In this document: positions 19,284 through 29,880 of the stretch, piece by piece
How the letters are laid out: every line of letters begins with the position of its first letter
How positions within the stretch are numbered: position 1 is the first letter of the stretch
NCBI GenBank assembly: GCA_043228905.1
Contig: JBHGNT010000051.1
Location: 114,669 to 178,668 of the forward strand
Source of the DNA: Azolla caroliniana
Lineage: Eukaryota; Polypodiophyta
Direction: 5' to 3'
DNA length: 64,000 bases
Translations under genes and position numbers: made by a program
The notes under the pieces: generated by a model
Databases searched by the model: none
The model's input: only the letters and a program-made list of their open reading frames with translations
What the model was told of the DNA's origin: nothing

Positions 19284-20898
19284 ACTGAAGTTTGACTTCA
19301 CCGGAAAGGACACGCTCACGGACGAAATGGTAGTGCACCTCAATGTGCTTGGTCCGTGCATGGAAAACGGGGTTTTTCGCGAGCTGGATGCTGCTGAGGT
19401 TGTCGCAGTAGATCGTCGTCGGATCGGACCCCTCCTCTTGCAGGTCCTTAAGTAGCCGCTTCAACCATATGGCTTCGCATGTCGCGACAGCCGCTCCTCG
19501 GTACTCAACTTCGGTGCTCGACAGTGCAACTGTCGACTACTTCTTACTGCTCCACGCGATCGCGGCACTCCCGAGGGAGAACGCGTATCCGGACGTGGAT
19601 CGGCAATCGGCGGCGTTGCCAACCCAATCAGCATCGGTGTAGCCGACTAACTGCGCGGCCGCACCGGTCCGATATAGCAGTCCCCGGTCCTTAGTGCCGT
19701 TGACATACCGAAGTATGCGTTGCGCACACTGAAGGTGCTCCTCGGTAGGTCGCGCCATGAACTGACTGATCACCCCGACCGGATAACTGAGGTCGGGTCG
19801 GGTGATGGTCAAGTATATGAGGCTTCCGACAATTTGTCGAAACCTCGTCAGGTCGCATACCTTTCCAGTATCGGGACGAAGCTTGACGGTTCTGTCCAGA
19901 GGAGTCGAGACGGACTTACAGTCGGCCATCCCGAATTTGAAGAGCATACTCAGCACGTAATGACGTTGGCTGATCAATATGCCTTCGGGGGTACGGATCA
20001 CTTCGATCCCGAGGAAGTAATGAAGGTCCCCCAGATCCTTCATGTCGAACGATGCCGCAAGCTGGAGCTTCACGCGGTCGATTTCACCTAGGTCAGCGCC
20101 GGTGATGACCAAGTCATCAACATATAGTAGAATACTAACCGGTCCGAGTCGACCTTTCCGGATGAACAGGGAAGAGTCTGATTTTGACGTGACGAAGCCC
20201 ATCCGACGCAGTTGTTGCGTGATCTTTGCGTTCCAGGCACGCGGGGCTTGCTTCAGTCCGTAAAGGGACTTCTTCAGTCGGCATACTGCCGAGGAGTTTG
20301 TTCCGGAGTGAAATCCGGGGGGTTGTACCATGTACACTTGTTCCTCAAGGTCACCTTGCAGGAACGCATTCTTTACATCCATTTGATGTAGGTGCCACCC
20401 CTTCGCCGCAGCTACTGCCAGCAAAACACAGACGGTCGTCATTTTCGCGACCGGCGCAAACGTCTCATCGTAGTCAATGTCGTGTTTCTGCGCATAGCCC
20501 TTTGCCACTAGCCGAGCCTTGTACTGGTTGACCAAGCCATCGGTGTTGTACTTGACCTTGTACACCCACCTACACCCGATCGGCTTCACACCCTTCGGTG
20601 CGTCAACCAAGTCCCAGGTCTCGTTCTCTGCCAATTCTTGCATCTCTTCCTCCATCGCGGCACGCCAATTCGCGTCTTTAGCCGCTTCTGCGTAGCTCTC
20701 TGGCTCACGCACTTCCGCTACACGGGTCATGTACGCATAATGATGCGCCATGTACTCATTGTATCCGAACCGCACAACTGGGTTCTTTTGGCGGGTAGAT
20801 CGGCGTAATCTCACATTAGCCGATGTCGAGGCCTTCTCGGTCGACGCGGTCTTCATCTTTAAAGACCTGTCACCGGTTCCCTCGGAGTCGAACTCGTG
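19284..20898 (-). CDS. pol: A2 pol: reverse transcriptase and RNase H (one internal stop)
   Basis: This frame continues in phase after a TGA at 20899-20901. It has the linker STRQKNPVVRFGYNEYMAHH, the RT core with [19 protein letters not shown] and the catalytic LLYVDDLVITG, the STPLD linker, and RNase H with YTDADWVGNAADCRSTSGYA. A TAG near 19534 follows SSKK where relatives have Gln (SSKKQPTVAL). Beyond it the frame continues through LSSTE.EYRG and IYCDNLSSIQLAKN to 19284, where G1 interrupts it. All RT catalytic residues are present. One base change each would explain both stops. Confidence 0.92.
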
Positions 20899-22508
20899 TC
20901 AGTCTGACTCGTTCCTTTCCGTGCCGGAATCCGACACCTTCTTCTTCCCTTTCTCTTTGCGCGTAAGCCGTCTCCTCGGCTTCCTGCGCGGGGAATGCAC
21001 GGACGAGTCTCCACTACTCACCGGCTCTTCATCGGACTGGTCGTACCGACTCAGTCGTCCAATCGGTCCTCTTAACCGGAGTGAAATCGGACTCTCTTCG
21101 CGGGTCTCGATTTCGGGCTCATCTGGAGGCATCTCGGCCTCGCTGACCTCATCGTCAGAGCTCGGATTGGAGTCGAGGTTCGTAGTCGGGGGCAGGTACC
21201 AGGACGCGGACTCGTCAAACACAACGTTGCAGCTGACACGCGCTTGTTTGGTGCGAGGGTTATAGCACTTATAACCCTTCTGCTCATCCAAGTAACCAAC
21301 CAAGATGCATTTCTCGGCCTTTGCGTCCAGCTTCCTCCTTCTCTCCTTTGGTATATGCACATACGCAATGCTACCGAACACCCTCAAGTGTTGCAAGTTC
21401 GGCTTCGTTCCGAAATATAGCTCGTGCGCCGACACTTTGTCTCCGATCCGGTTCTGGATGTATACCGCGGTCCATACCGCCTCGGCCCAATAGAACTTGG
21501 GCAAGCTCTTCTCCTCCAGCATTGCCCGTGCCGCTTCCACAACTGACCGATTCTTTCTCTCGGCCACGCCGTTCTGCTCTGGCATGTATCTACAACTGAA
21601 TTCGCGACGAATTCCCATTTGTTGTAGGTAACCATTGAATTGACCGGAAAAGTACTCTTTCCCGCCATCCGACCATAGGCACTTGATCTTTCGTCCCGTT
21701 TCAGTTTCCGCGAACCCTTTGAGGTCCCGGAAATAGTCGAAGACTTCGCTCTTCCTCTCAATGAGGTAGATCCACGTGTGCCGCGTGTGGTCGTCGATGA
21801 AGGAGATGAAATATCGGCTCCCGCCAAGACTAACATTTTGTGCCGGCCCCCACACATCCGAGTGTATAAGGTCGAGCTTGTTCCGGCTCCGGTTTTGCTC
21901 GCTGGGGAAAGGAAGTCGGTGTTGCTTCCCGAGCTGGCAGGCTTCACAAATTTGTGCCTTTCGGCCACTAAACTTGGGCAATCCGAACACTACCTGTTTC
22001 GATTGCAGATCTTGAAGCCGCTGGTGGTTGACATGGCCTATCCACTTGTGCCACAAGTCGATGTCCGACTCGGTCTTTTGTCCCTTTGCGAATATTGCGG
22101 TGCCGCCGTCAGTGGAATCGAGGATGAACATCCTCCCGTCTCTGCGCCCTTGCGCGATCACACGGCCTTCTTCCTCAATGAAGCACCCGAGGTGTGTAAA
22201 CCGAACCTCCATCCCTTGGTCGACGATCTGTCCGACCGAAACCAAGCTTTTCGTGATTGTCAGGACGTGCAACACGTTCATGAGTTTCCCTTTCTGCCCG
22301 ACATGGCTAAGGGGAACTTCTCCGACATCGCGATCGGATGCGGAGTGTCGTCTCCAGTTGCGACTACTCCAGGTTGTATCGGTTTTTCAAGGTACAAGAA
22401 CCACTCCTTATGGCTCGTCATGTGGTTTGACACGCCGGAGTCTACGTACCACACCTCGTCCGATCTCGGGGTGTTCTGTTTCATTGAGTTTGCTTCGTGT
22501 CTCGTCAC
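20899..22508 (-). CDS. pol: A2 pol: protease and integrase (one frameshift)
   Basis: The protease begins at about 22450 with VWYVDSGVSNHMTSHKEWF, the retropepsin D-S-G. A frameshift near 22330 separates it from the integrase frame. That frame has the HHCC region (DLWHKWIGHVNHQ ... ICEACQLGKQH), catalytic residues in IHSDVWG, LWSDGGKEY and EQNGVAERKNR, the GKPNL-type segment FGTKPNLQHLRVFGSIAYVH, and a long acidic linker ending with RKPRRRLTRKEKGKKK. Integrase appears complete. Protease and integrase would be separated by proteolysis in the particle. Confidence 0.92.
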
Positions 22509-22552
22509 AAAGACAGACCCTTCTCCGGCTCTCCCGGAGTCTTCGGCATAGT

Positions 22553-23462
22553 GTGATCATTGCCGATTTCCCTTGTCGGTATGTCTGGAGCCGTTCCCGG
22601 AACCAGTTCTCTCCGAATCGGCGCGCTTCTTCTAGCACTCACTTTCCCTATGGCCTTTCTTGCCACAGTACCAGCTCTCCGCGATGGACTTCCCTTGCCG
22701 GTTCTCATCGCTTCAACTCCCCCTATTTCCGGAGGGTCCGGAGTTGCTGTCGGCATCACTTCGGTGCCTTCTTTCTTGATCTCGTCGGCCGCCTCCATTG
22801 CGTGCCGACTCGCCTTGTCCTCCACGTCCACGGGGCCTATCTCCCTCCGTGTATAGCATTCTGTTGTTGGTGTGCATGCTTGTAGACGCACCCGCGTGGT
22901 TCTCCTCTACCAGGAGCATCGATTGTAAGTCGAAAAAGGACGGCGTATTCTCCTGGGTACACACAGCCGTTCGGAATGCTCCGAACTTCAACGCCAAACC
23001 TCCGAGACAGATCTTGACCATCTCGCTCTCCTCGATGCTCACCTCTATGGAGGCGAGGGAGTCGTAGATATCCTTGATCTTTGAGGTATAGTCCGCCACC
23101 GACAAGTCGCGTTGTCGTAGGTTGCTCAACTCCTGTCGGAGCTGAAGCTTCCTGGTTGTGGTGCTCGCCGCGAAAATCTTCTTCAGATTTTCTCACGCAC
23201 CCTTCGGCGTCTTTGCATCCCGAACATAGCTCAATAGCTGTTCGCCCACACACAACGCGAAGCAGTATAATACCCTGCTCGCCGATTGCTCCCACGACGG
23301 GAAGTCTCTGTGTGTCGATTCGGGTGCCGCGTCATTAGCTCCTTCGACATAACTCCAGAAGCCGTGTCCGAGCAGGTACTGGTGCATCTTGTAGGACCAA
23401 GACGCGTAGTTGGTTCTGTCCAGCTTCTCTGTTGGAAGCGAGCTCGCCATGCCTCTATCCAT
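22553..23462 (-). pseudogene. gag: A2 gag (one stop, zinc knuckle damaged)
   Basis: Start MDRGMASSLPTEKLDRTNYA at 23462. A TGA near 23190 replaces Trp (KGA.ENLKKIF against KDTWANPKRIF in A3). Then the frame is open through SNLRQRDLSVADYTSKIKDI and SFFDLQSMLLVEENHAG. The zinc knuckle near 22640-22690 is readable only in another frame, and its first Cys is changed to Ser (SWYCGKKGHRESEC). The region after it is frame-shifted. This copy could not make a full Gag. Confidence 0.88.
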
Positions 23463-23534
23463 CGTTCTTCTTCTTCTTCTTCGTCAAGCTGTGTCGGCTG
23501 CAGAGAGGTTCTCAACCCTCGCGCTTTGATACCA

Positions 23535-23929
23535 TGTAAAAAGTAGCGTGCGGAAGCAAGTATGAAGACCGAACAGAAGGAAGGAAAAACAGGTTCAATG
23601 GAGAGCTTGAGCTTAAGCGGTATACGCGGGAGAGACAGAGAGAGTGAGAGAGAAGACACAAAAAACTATATTCAACAATAATACTCAGTCTGTACATAAG
23701 ACGTGCTTAGTGAGCACTTTTATACAAGTCCTAAAAGGACTAACCGAAGTACTGACAGTACTTCAATGCTCATCAAGAGCTCCTACACTAACTCCCAAAT
23801 ATATTCCTCACGGAATATCTTTCCTAACGACCTCCCGGTTTATGCACTCGGCCTAACTGATCAGTCCCAACCGATCCGGTCCTCGGCTTCTTCAGCCGAT
23901 CCGGCCGATGTTGAGCTTGTCTCTCAACA
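23535..23929 (-). repeat. A2 5' LTR with adjacent primer site
   Basis: It is 395 bp, TGTAAAAAGTAG to CTCTCAACA. The primer site on the minus strand is TGGTATCAAAGCGC (23521-23534), one base off the usual copia sequence. The far end abuts CCTTT at 23930-23934. Confidence 0.95.
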
Positions 23930-23934
23930 CCTTT

Positions 23935-25996
23935 CTTCACAAATCCCTCCGGTTGTTGCATGTAGATCTCCTCCTCGAGGTCGCCGTGGAGGAATGTCGT
24001 CTTCACGTCTAGCTGCTCTACCTCGAGGTCCATGCTTGCCGCTATGCTCAGCATTATCCGGATGGAAATCATCTTTACTACCGGGGCAAATATCTCGTCG
24101 AACTCCACGCCCTTCTTCTGCTAGAACCCCTTCACCACGATCCTGGCTTTGTACCTTGGGGGGTTGCCGGCATCTCTCGGTTTCAACTTGTACACCCACT
24201 TATTCCGGAGTGCCCGCTTTCCTTTCGGCAACTCCACCAGTTCATACGTGTGGTTCTCATGCAGGCAATCCATCTCGTCCTGCATGGCAATTAACCACTT
24301 GCAACTATGGTGTCCTCCTTTGCTTCTTCGAAGCTTTCCGGCTCCTCCTCATCGGTTAGTAGCATGCGCTCTGCATTCGGAAATCTCCGGCGGGGACCTT
24401 CTCTCTCTGAGAGGATATCTGTGTCCTTGGCTTTTGGCAACTGGCTCCTCTGTTTGTTCTTCATCTGAATCTGATTCAGGGTCTTGGCCGGTTCCGGATT
24501 CTGCTTCTTCTTCTTCTTCGGTCGGTTCGGTTCGGTTCGGTTCGGTTCGGTTTCCTCTCCATAACCGGCCGGTTCCTTGAGTGTCAACCGGCTCTTAACC
24601 GGGTAGGTTCGAATCTCATCGAACCGATCCTTACCAATCGACTCGGAGTTCATTATCTTCTTCTCCGACTCCTAGTTGGCAAGGGTCTTGTCCTCCATGA
24701 AGATAATATCTCGACTCCGGAAAACCTTCTTGTCGACTAGGTCCCACACTCAGTAGCTGAACTCATCATCGCCGTATCCGAGGAATATGCAAGGTCGGGA
24801 CTTTGGATCCAACTTTTCTCTCCGGTCCTTTGCAACATGCACGAACACCTTCAGATGTCGGTAAGACACTTCCTTACTGGTTCACACTCTCTACGGCATA
24901 TCTCTGTCCAAGGGTACTAAGGGTGACTTGTTTATCACGTACGTCGTTGTCAATAGTGCCTGAGCCCAAAATGTCTTGGGTAGCTTAGCATGTGCTAGCA
25001 TACTCCGGACCCTCTCCATTATGGTCCGGTTCATCCTCTCGGCCAGCCCATTGAGTTCCGGCGTCTTCGACATGGTAAATTCAAGCCAGATTCCCTTCGA
25101 GCAGCAGTACTCCTCAAACTGCCCCCGGTATTCTCCTCCGTTATCTGCTCGAACCGCCTTCAGGTTTCGGTCGGTTTCTCTTTCCACTCTTGTGTGGAGC
25201 TCCTTGAAGACCGATAATACCTGACCCTTCATCTTCAACGGTGTGGCCCACAACTTCCGGCTGTGGTCATCTATAAACGTCACGAAGTACTGCGCTCCGG
25301 CAGATGACTTCGTGTCCACTTGACACACATCGGTATGCACCAGCTCCAGTGGTGCATTACATCTCATCGGTGGCCTTGAGCGGAAGGAGGTCCGGTTTTG
25401 CTTACCGGCCAAGCAATCGGTGCACTTCTCAAGATGCACGTCTTTCACCGGAATGAGGTTGTCATCGGCAAGACTCTTCATCCCCTTCTCGCTCATGTGA
25501 CACAGTCTCTTGTGCCACAGCTCACCGGCAGTGCCGGATGCAACTTTCACTTCTTCCCAGCATAACCGGGCATTCATTAGGTACAGTGTGTTGACTTTCT
25601 AGGCCCGAGCCACTATTAGGCTCCCTTTGCTGAACTTCATGACTCCGTTCCGGATGCTACCCGTGTAGCCTTCATAATCTAGCCGATCGGCTGATATCAG
25701 GTTCAGTCGAACCTCCAGAACGTGTCAGACATCCTTCACCAGCAGCTTGCATCCGGTTTGTGTTGTCAGCCACACGTCTCCTATGCCGACAATTCGGCAT
25801 GTACCTTCATTCCCCATACGGACACAGCCATGATCACCGGTTGTGTAGGATGAGAAGCATTTCCGGTCCGGGTCAGGTGGAACGACGCTCCGGAATTGAC
25901 AACCCATGTTGTCTTGTCACCGGCAAGGTTCAACTCACTGTCCTCGATGATGAGCATCAACTCCTCTTCACTTGCCGCGATTGCCGTCGTTCCCTT
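23935..25996 (-). pseudogene. pol: B2 pol: RT N-terminal part, linker, integrase and protease
   Basis: Read right to left: the protease motif is WVVNSGASFHL at about 25910, so the catalytic Asp is changed to Asn, and one base is missing directly after it. MGNEGTCRIVGIGDVWLTT follows, then integrase (25577-24891) with VHTDVCQVD, VRADNGGEYRGQ and ELNGLAERMNRT. A stop and frameshifts lie near 24890. The linker carries GPRRRFPNAERMLLTDEEEP, and a TAG stands in RT (KGF.QKKGVEFDEIFAPVV). The RT part ends at GFVKKG, where A2 was inserted. A (GGTTC)n run sits near 24523-24550. It is clearly inactive. Confidence 0.88.
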
Positions 25997-26821
25997 CTAG
26001 TCCGGTCCTCTCCGGTCTTTGTCATTCCAGTATGGTGACCGCTTCGAATTCGTACTGTCGGTTTCCTTTTCTTTCCGGGAATGCCGACAGTTCTGCTGGA
26101 AGTGCCCCGGCTTCCCACAGTAGAAGCAAGTGGGACTTCCCCTTGGCTTTGATCGTGTCCCCGACTTTTCTCGGTTCTGGGGACTCCGGGTCCTTTGTCT
26201 TCCGCGTTCCGATTCGGTAAGGAGCGATTTGGAGTCGGAGCTCGTATCCTTGTCTTTCGGACGCGCCTCCTCATCTAGCAAGCTCGACTTGACTCTTGCT
26301 AGGGATAACTGTTTTCCTTCCCGCCCGGCGTTGCCCAAAGTGACAACTAACGTCTCCCAACTATCATGGAGGGAACCGAGCAGGAGGAATGCTAGTACCT
26401 CATCGGCGAGAGGTACTTCCAACGATGTTGCCTGGTGAATCAGCCCTTGGAAGGCATTCATGTGCTCCTCCACACTGGAGTCGTCTTGGTACCAGAGCCT
26501 AACTAGCTTCCAAAATACCGAAACCCGATTAATAGCATTTTTGTTCTGAAACATAATGTCGATATTCTCCCAGAGCTAATGAGCCTTACTCTCCTCGTTC
26601 AAGTTGTTGTACAGGCTCATGTCGATGAAGCACCGTATGTATGTCGTTGTCTTCATGTGCATCACCTCCCATATCGTGGCATCGATCTTGTCCGGTCTCT
26701 TGTCCCCGAACTGAACCGGAAACCAAAGATCTTTAACCACAAGCGTGTCCCTCATCTTCGACTTCCACACTGAGTAGTTGGAGCCAGTGAGCTTGAACAT
26801 GCCTCCCAACGAATCTTCCAT
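25997..26821 (-). pseudogene. gag: B2 gag
   Basis: Start MEDSLGGMFKLTGSNYSVWK at 26821, with one TAG near 26578 (KAH.LWENID). After that the frame is open to the zinc knuckle CFYCGKPGHFQQNC (about 26130-26090) and stops with a TAG at 25997-25999, two codons downstream of where B1 has its gag-pol amber codon. The protein closely follows the Gag of B3 (same start and MSLYNNLNEESKAH). 26822-26851 is leader with the altered primer site. Confidence 0.9.
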
Positions 26822-26851
26822 TTTTTGTGTCGTTTCGCTCCAATACCATAT

Positions 26852-27397
26852 TGATGCTCAATATGCGGAATATTACTCGGCCACAACCGAGTCTCAGATC
26901 GTGTCGTTTCAAATCGAACATTGAGAATGGGAATGGAGGTGAATACACGTACACACAAACAATATGAGAGAGGGTACACAGTATGTTAACGTGGAAAACC
27001 ATGAGAGGGAAAAACCACGGGAGCCCACAGACTCCAAACTATCACTATGTCAAGGAATACAACATGGAGCACAGAGGCAACGACCTCTTGCTCTCAACCT
27101 TCGCCTGGCAGCGGTTACAGTAGAGACACACTCTTTGTTACGCTCTATACAGTCATCACACCAATAACTCTATACAACTAATAACAACACCACACATTGT
27201 TTTCCCTAGGTCATATTTATACTAATATGACTTTCGGGCTATTTACAAATATAGCCCCAATGGGCTCCCTAGAACATATTTACATATATGTCCCTTCATC
27301 CGGTGAGAGGTTCTCGCCGGGCCTGCATTATCCGGTTCTCACCGGGCCTTCAATGTCAAGTACTCATATCCCATCCGGAGGGACCAAAATCCTAACA
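26852..27397 (-). repeat. B2 5' LTR
   Basis: It is 546 bp, TGATGCTCAATATG to CCTAACA, and retains the block missing from 13188-13584. It is followed by CTTTG (27398-27402), the slightly changed target duplication. Confidence 0.92.
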
Positions 27398-27484
27398 CTT
27401 TGGTTATTTGAAACTTTGTATAAATCTGTATTATATACTCATTTCAATTACAGATTTCGGATGTATACGCCCATTACGGGGGAG

Positions 27485-27810
27485 TGTTGAATACGGGTTT
27501 CTAACGGACTTATTCACACTATCTCCTTTTGTACACTCTAGGCTTAGACTATTTATGTAAATAGTGAGAAAGGCAGTTGCCCTAAGTTAGTCAGTATATA
27601 AACTAACTTTGTAACCTAGTTGAGGTTGTTGGCTCAAACAAGACAACCTCTTGATCTTGTGCCTAACTCTCTCTCTCTGTTGCATATTTGTTGTCTCTCG
27701 TTTCTCTGTCTATGTTTCCTTTGATCTTTCTGTTTTTACACACTATCTTATGATCTTCAGAAGAAGAGTGATCGATTAGCTTCCGCATCAGAAGGCGTTT
27801 GTTCCCAACA
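27485..27810 (+). repeat. C2 3' LTR with TATA box
   Basis: It is 326 bp, TGTTGAATACGGG to GTTCCCAACA. The polypurine tract (acgggggag) ends at 27484. A TATA box TATATAAA lies at 27595-27602. The layout (GTTGCCCTAAGTTAGTC before TATA, CT-rich leader after) is like the family C LTRs of C3 and C4. 27403-27470 is the 3' untranslated region of C2. Confidence 0.88.
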
Positions 27811-28418
27811 GGAAGAAAGGTCAACGACACATGGAACCTTGTTGACCCTCCTCGACACTGTAAACCGATCGGTTGCAAATGGGTGTACAAGGTAAAGTAC
27901 AATGCCGACGGTTCGGTTAACCGGTACAAGGCTCAGTTAGTGGCGAAGGGATACGCACAAACCCACGGAGTCGACTACGACGAGACCTTCGATCCGGTAT
28001 CGAAGATGACGATGGTTCGTGTGGTACTGGCGGTTGCTTCGGCTAAGGGGTGGCATCTTCACCAGATGGACATGAAGAATGCATTTCTTCAAGGCGACCT
28101 TGAAGAGAAGGTACGCACAAACCCATGGAGTCAGCTACGACGAGACCTTCGATCCGGTAGCGAAGATGACGATGGTTCATGTGGTACTGGCGGTTGCTTT
28201 GGCTAGGGGGTGGCATCTTCACCAAATGGACATGAAGAATGCATTTCTTCAAGGCGACCTTGAAGAGCAGGTCTATATGATCCAACCTTCTGGTTTTTAG
28301 TCGGACATGAACAAGTCTGTGGTGTGCTAGCTCAAGAAGTTGCTTTATAGTGTGAAACAAGCCCCCGAGCTTGGAATGCGAAGATCACGCACCGGTTGCG
28401 TAAGATGGGGTTTGTGGC
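27811..28418 (+). pseudogene. pol: C1 pol: RT 5' part with a tandem duplication
   Basis: C1 is the oldest layer. The frame reads [20 protein letters not shown], the RT core [17 protein letters not shown] and [15 protein letters not shown]. Then a 160-bp stretch is repeated (27952-28111 and 28112-28271), which shifts the frame. In the second copy the frame reads on through QVYMIQPSGF to a stop, with further stops in the LKKLLYSVKQAP segment. It is cut by A3 at 28419, after the bases GTGGC, and resumes at 38922. Confidence 0.88.
27952..28271 (+). repeat. 160-bp tandem duplication in the C1 RT gene
   Basis: Two adjacent copies start TACGCACAAACCCA at 27952 and 28112 and end at GACCTTGAAGAG.AGGT. 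They differ at several bases, so the duplication is not recent. Because 160 is not a multiple of three it breaks the frame. Confidence 0.85.
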
Positions 28419-28840
28419 TATTGAGAGACAAGCTCAACATTGGGTGCGTAAACGGGTGCATAACCCAGTCCATAGACTGGGTGCATAAAACCATACGTAT
28501 AACATGGTCATAGCGGTGCGTAAACCGAGAGGCCGTTAGAGTGTTATTCCTCGTAAGGAATAATTTTGGGAGTAAGTGTAGGATGCTCATTTATGAGTAG
28601 TCAAGTACCGTTAGTACTTGTGTCAGCCCGATTGTTAGGGCTTGTATAAAAGGTGCTCATTAAGCACGAAGTATGTACAAAGTGTATATAGAGAATTATT
28701 TTTTGAAATAGAACTATGTTGTCTGCTCTCTGTTGCTCTATCTCTCCATCTCGTGTTTTCTGTGTTTTACCGAATTGTCTTACTTCCGAACTGTACTCTG
28801 TGTCTTGCACATATGCTTCTGCACACGCTCTCCTTTTACA
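28419..28840 (+). repeat. A3 5' LTR
   Basis: It is 422 bp and ends TCCTTTTACA before the primer site. The first bases are TATTGAGAG where family A has TGTTGAGAG, so the terminal TG has decayed to TA. It has a short TATA-like run (gtataaaagg) at about 28645-28654. Confidence 0.9.
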
Positions 28841-28950
28841 TGGTATAAGAGCGCGAGGGTTGAGACTCCTCTGCACCCGACAGAAAAGCTTGCGACAAAG
28901 ACAAAGTTGAGTTTGTTCCCTCTTTCTTTTTGGAAAGATAAGACAACAAT

Positions 28951-29880
28951 ATGGACAGAGGAATGGGAAGCTCGCTACCGACTGAGAAGCTCGATAGGAG
29001 AAACTATGCATCTTGGTCATACAAGATGCACCTGTACCTGCTTGGTCATGGCTACTGGAATTATGTCGAAGGAGCTAATGACACAACACCCGATTTGACA
29101 CACAGAGACTTTTCGGCTTGGGAACAAGCGGCAAGCAAAGTTCTCTACTGCTTTGCATCCTGTGTCAGCGACCAACTATTGAGCTATATTCCGGATGCCA
29201 AGACGTCGAAGGACACGTGGGCGAATCCCAAGAGGATTTTTGCCGCAAGCACAATGGCCAGGAAGCTGCAACTCAGATAGGAGCTTAGCAATGTCCAGCA
29301 GAAAGATCTGTTTATGGTTGATTACTCGGCCTAAATCAAGGAAATCTGCAATTCTCTCGCCTCCATCAACGTGAACATCGAGGAAGATGAAATGGTGCAA
29401 GTTTGTCTTGTCTTGGTGGGTTAGCATCAAACTTCGGAGCATTCGAACGGCTGTCTGTACAAGGGAGAATACGCCTTCATTCTTCGAGTTGCAGTCCATG
29501 TTGCTCGTGGAGGAAAATCACGTGGGTGCGTCAACGAGTACGCATGCCGATGGCAAGATTTTGTGCACATAGGAAGATAAGCCATGTGGTCGTGGTGGAA
29601 GATGCGGATCGGCACGTAATGGAGGTGGCCAAAAAGAGCAGAACGGGCGGCATAATCGAAATGTCGGAAGCAATTCCGAACCCTTAGGAAGCCGGGGGAG
29701 TCATAGCGGCGTCAGAAGTCAACAAGGGAAGGCCGCGTCGAAATGTTGGTATTGTGGCAAGAAAGGTCACAGAGAGAGCGAGTGCTGGAAAAAGAGAGTT
29801 GATTCGGACAAAGCCGGATCAAGCGAAAGAGACGCAGAGAGGCGTCAGAAGTTGCACTACACTGAAGGTTCTGAACGAGC
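28951..29880 (+). pseudogene. gag: A3 gag
   Basis: Start MDRGMGSSLPTEKLDRRNYA at 28951. The frame is open to a TAG at 29278 (ARKLQLR, then stop). Then several frame changes follow through SNVQQKDL and SFFELQSMLLVEEN (about 29480). The zinc knuckle KCWYCGKKGHRESECW at 29744-29785 is intact in its own frame. The order and spacing match A2. It cannot give a full product. Confidence 0.88.

Larger units (their letters stand above)
14713..23929 (-). mobile_element. A2, family A copia retrotransposon, nearly complete, hosting G1
   Basis: Perfect target duplications CCTTT flank it (14708-14712, 23930-23934). Two 395-bp LTRs show roughly eight to ten mismatches by eye. Without G1 the element is about 5.7 kb with gag, PR, INT, RT, RNase H and the family A tail on the minus strand. 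Damage is light: one stop in gag, frameshifts around the zinc knuckle and protease, and single stops before RT and inside RNase H. It is the best reference copy of family A here. Confidence 0.96.
13188..27397 (-). mobile_element. B2, family B copia retrotransposon, decayed
   Basis: B2 sits in the 3' untranslated part of C2. Target duplications are CTTCG (13183-13187) and CTTTG (27398-27402), differing by one C-to-T change. LTRs are 397 bp (3') and 546 bp (5'); the difference is one clean deletion. The element lies on the minus strand, with its primer site at about 26838-26849 altered to TGGTATTGGAGC. A2 is inserted in its RT gene at 14713. Removing A2 and one CCTTT restores the RT frame at KGK/GFVKKG. 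Confidence 0.93.
1..27810 (+). mobile_element. C2, Ty1/copia retrotransposon (3' portion, split by A1 and B2)
   Basis: C2 is seen in three pieces: 1-399, 12751-13187 and 27403-27810. Its 5' part lies left of the window. Removing A1 (one copy of TSD TTTGG kept) joins the RT end to the RNase H without a frame break, which shows that the gene was open when A1 landed. The 3' LTR ends at 27810 and the next base is inside the RT gene of C1, so C2 is itself an insertion in C1. The duplicated target is probably GGAAG, but the left copy is out of view. Protein and LTR style match C3, so both are placed in family C. Confidence 0.9.
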
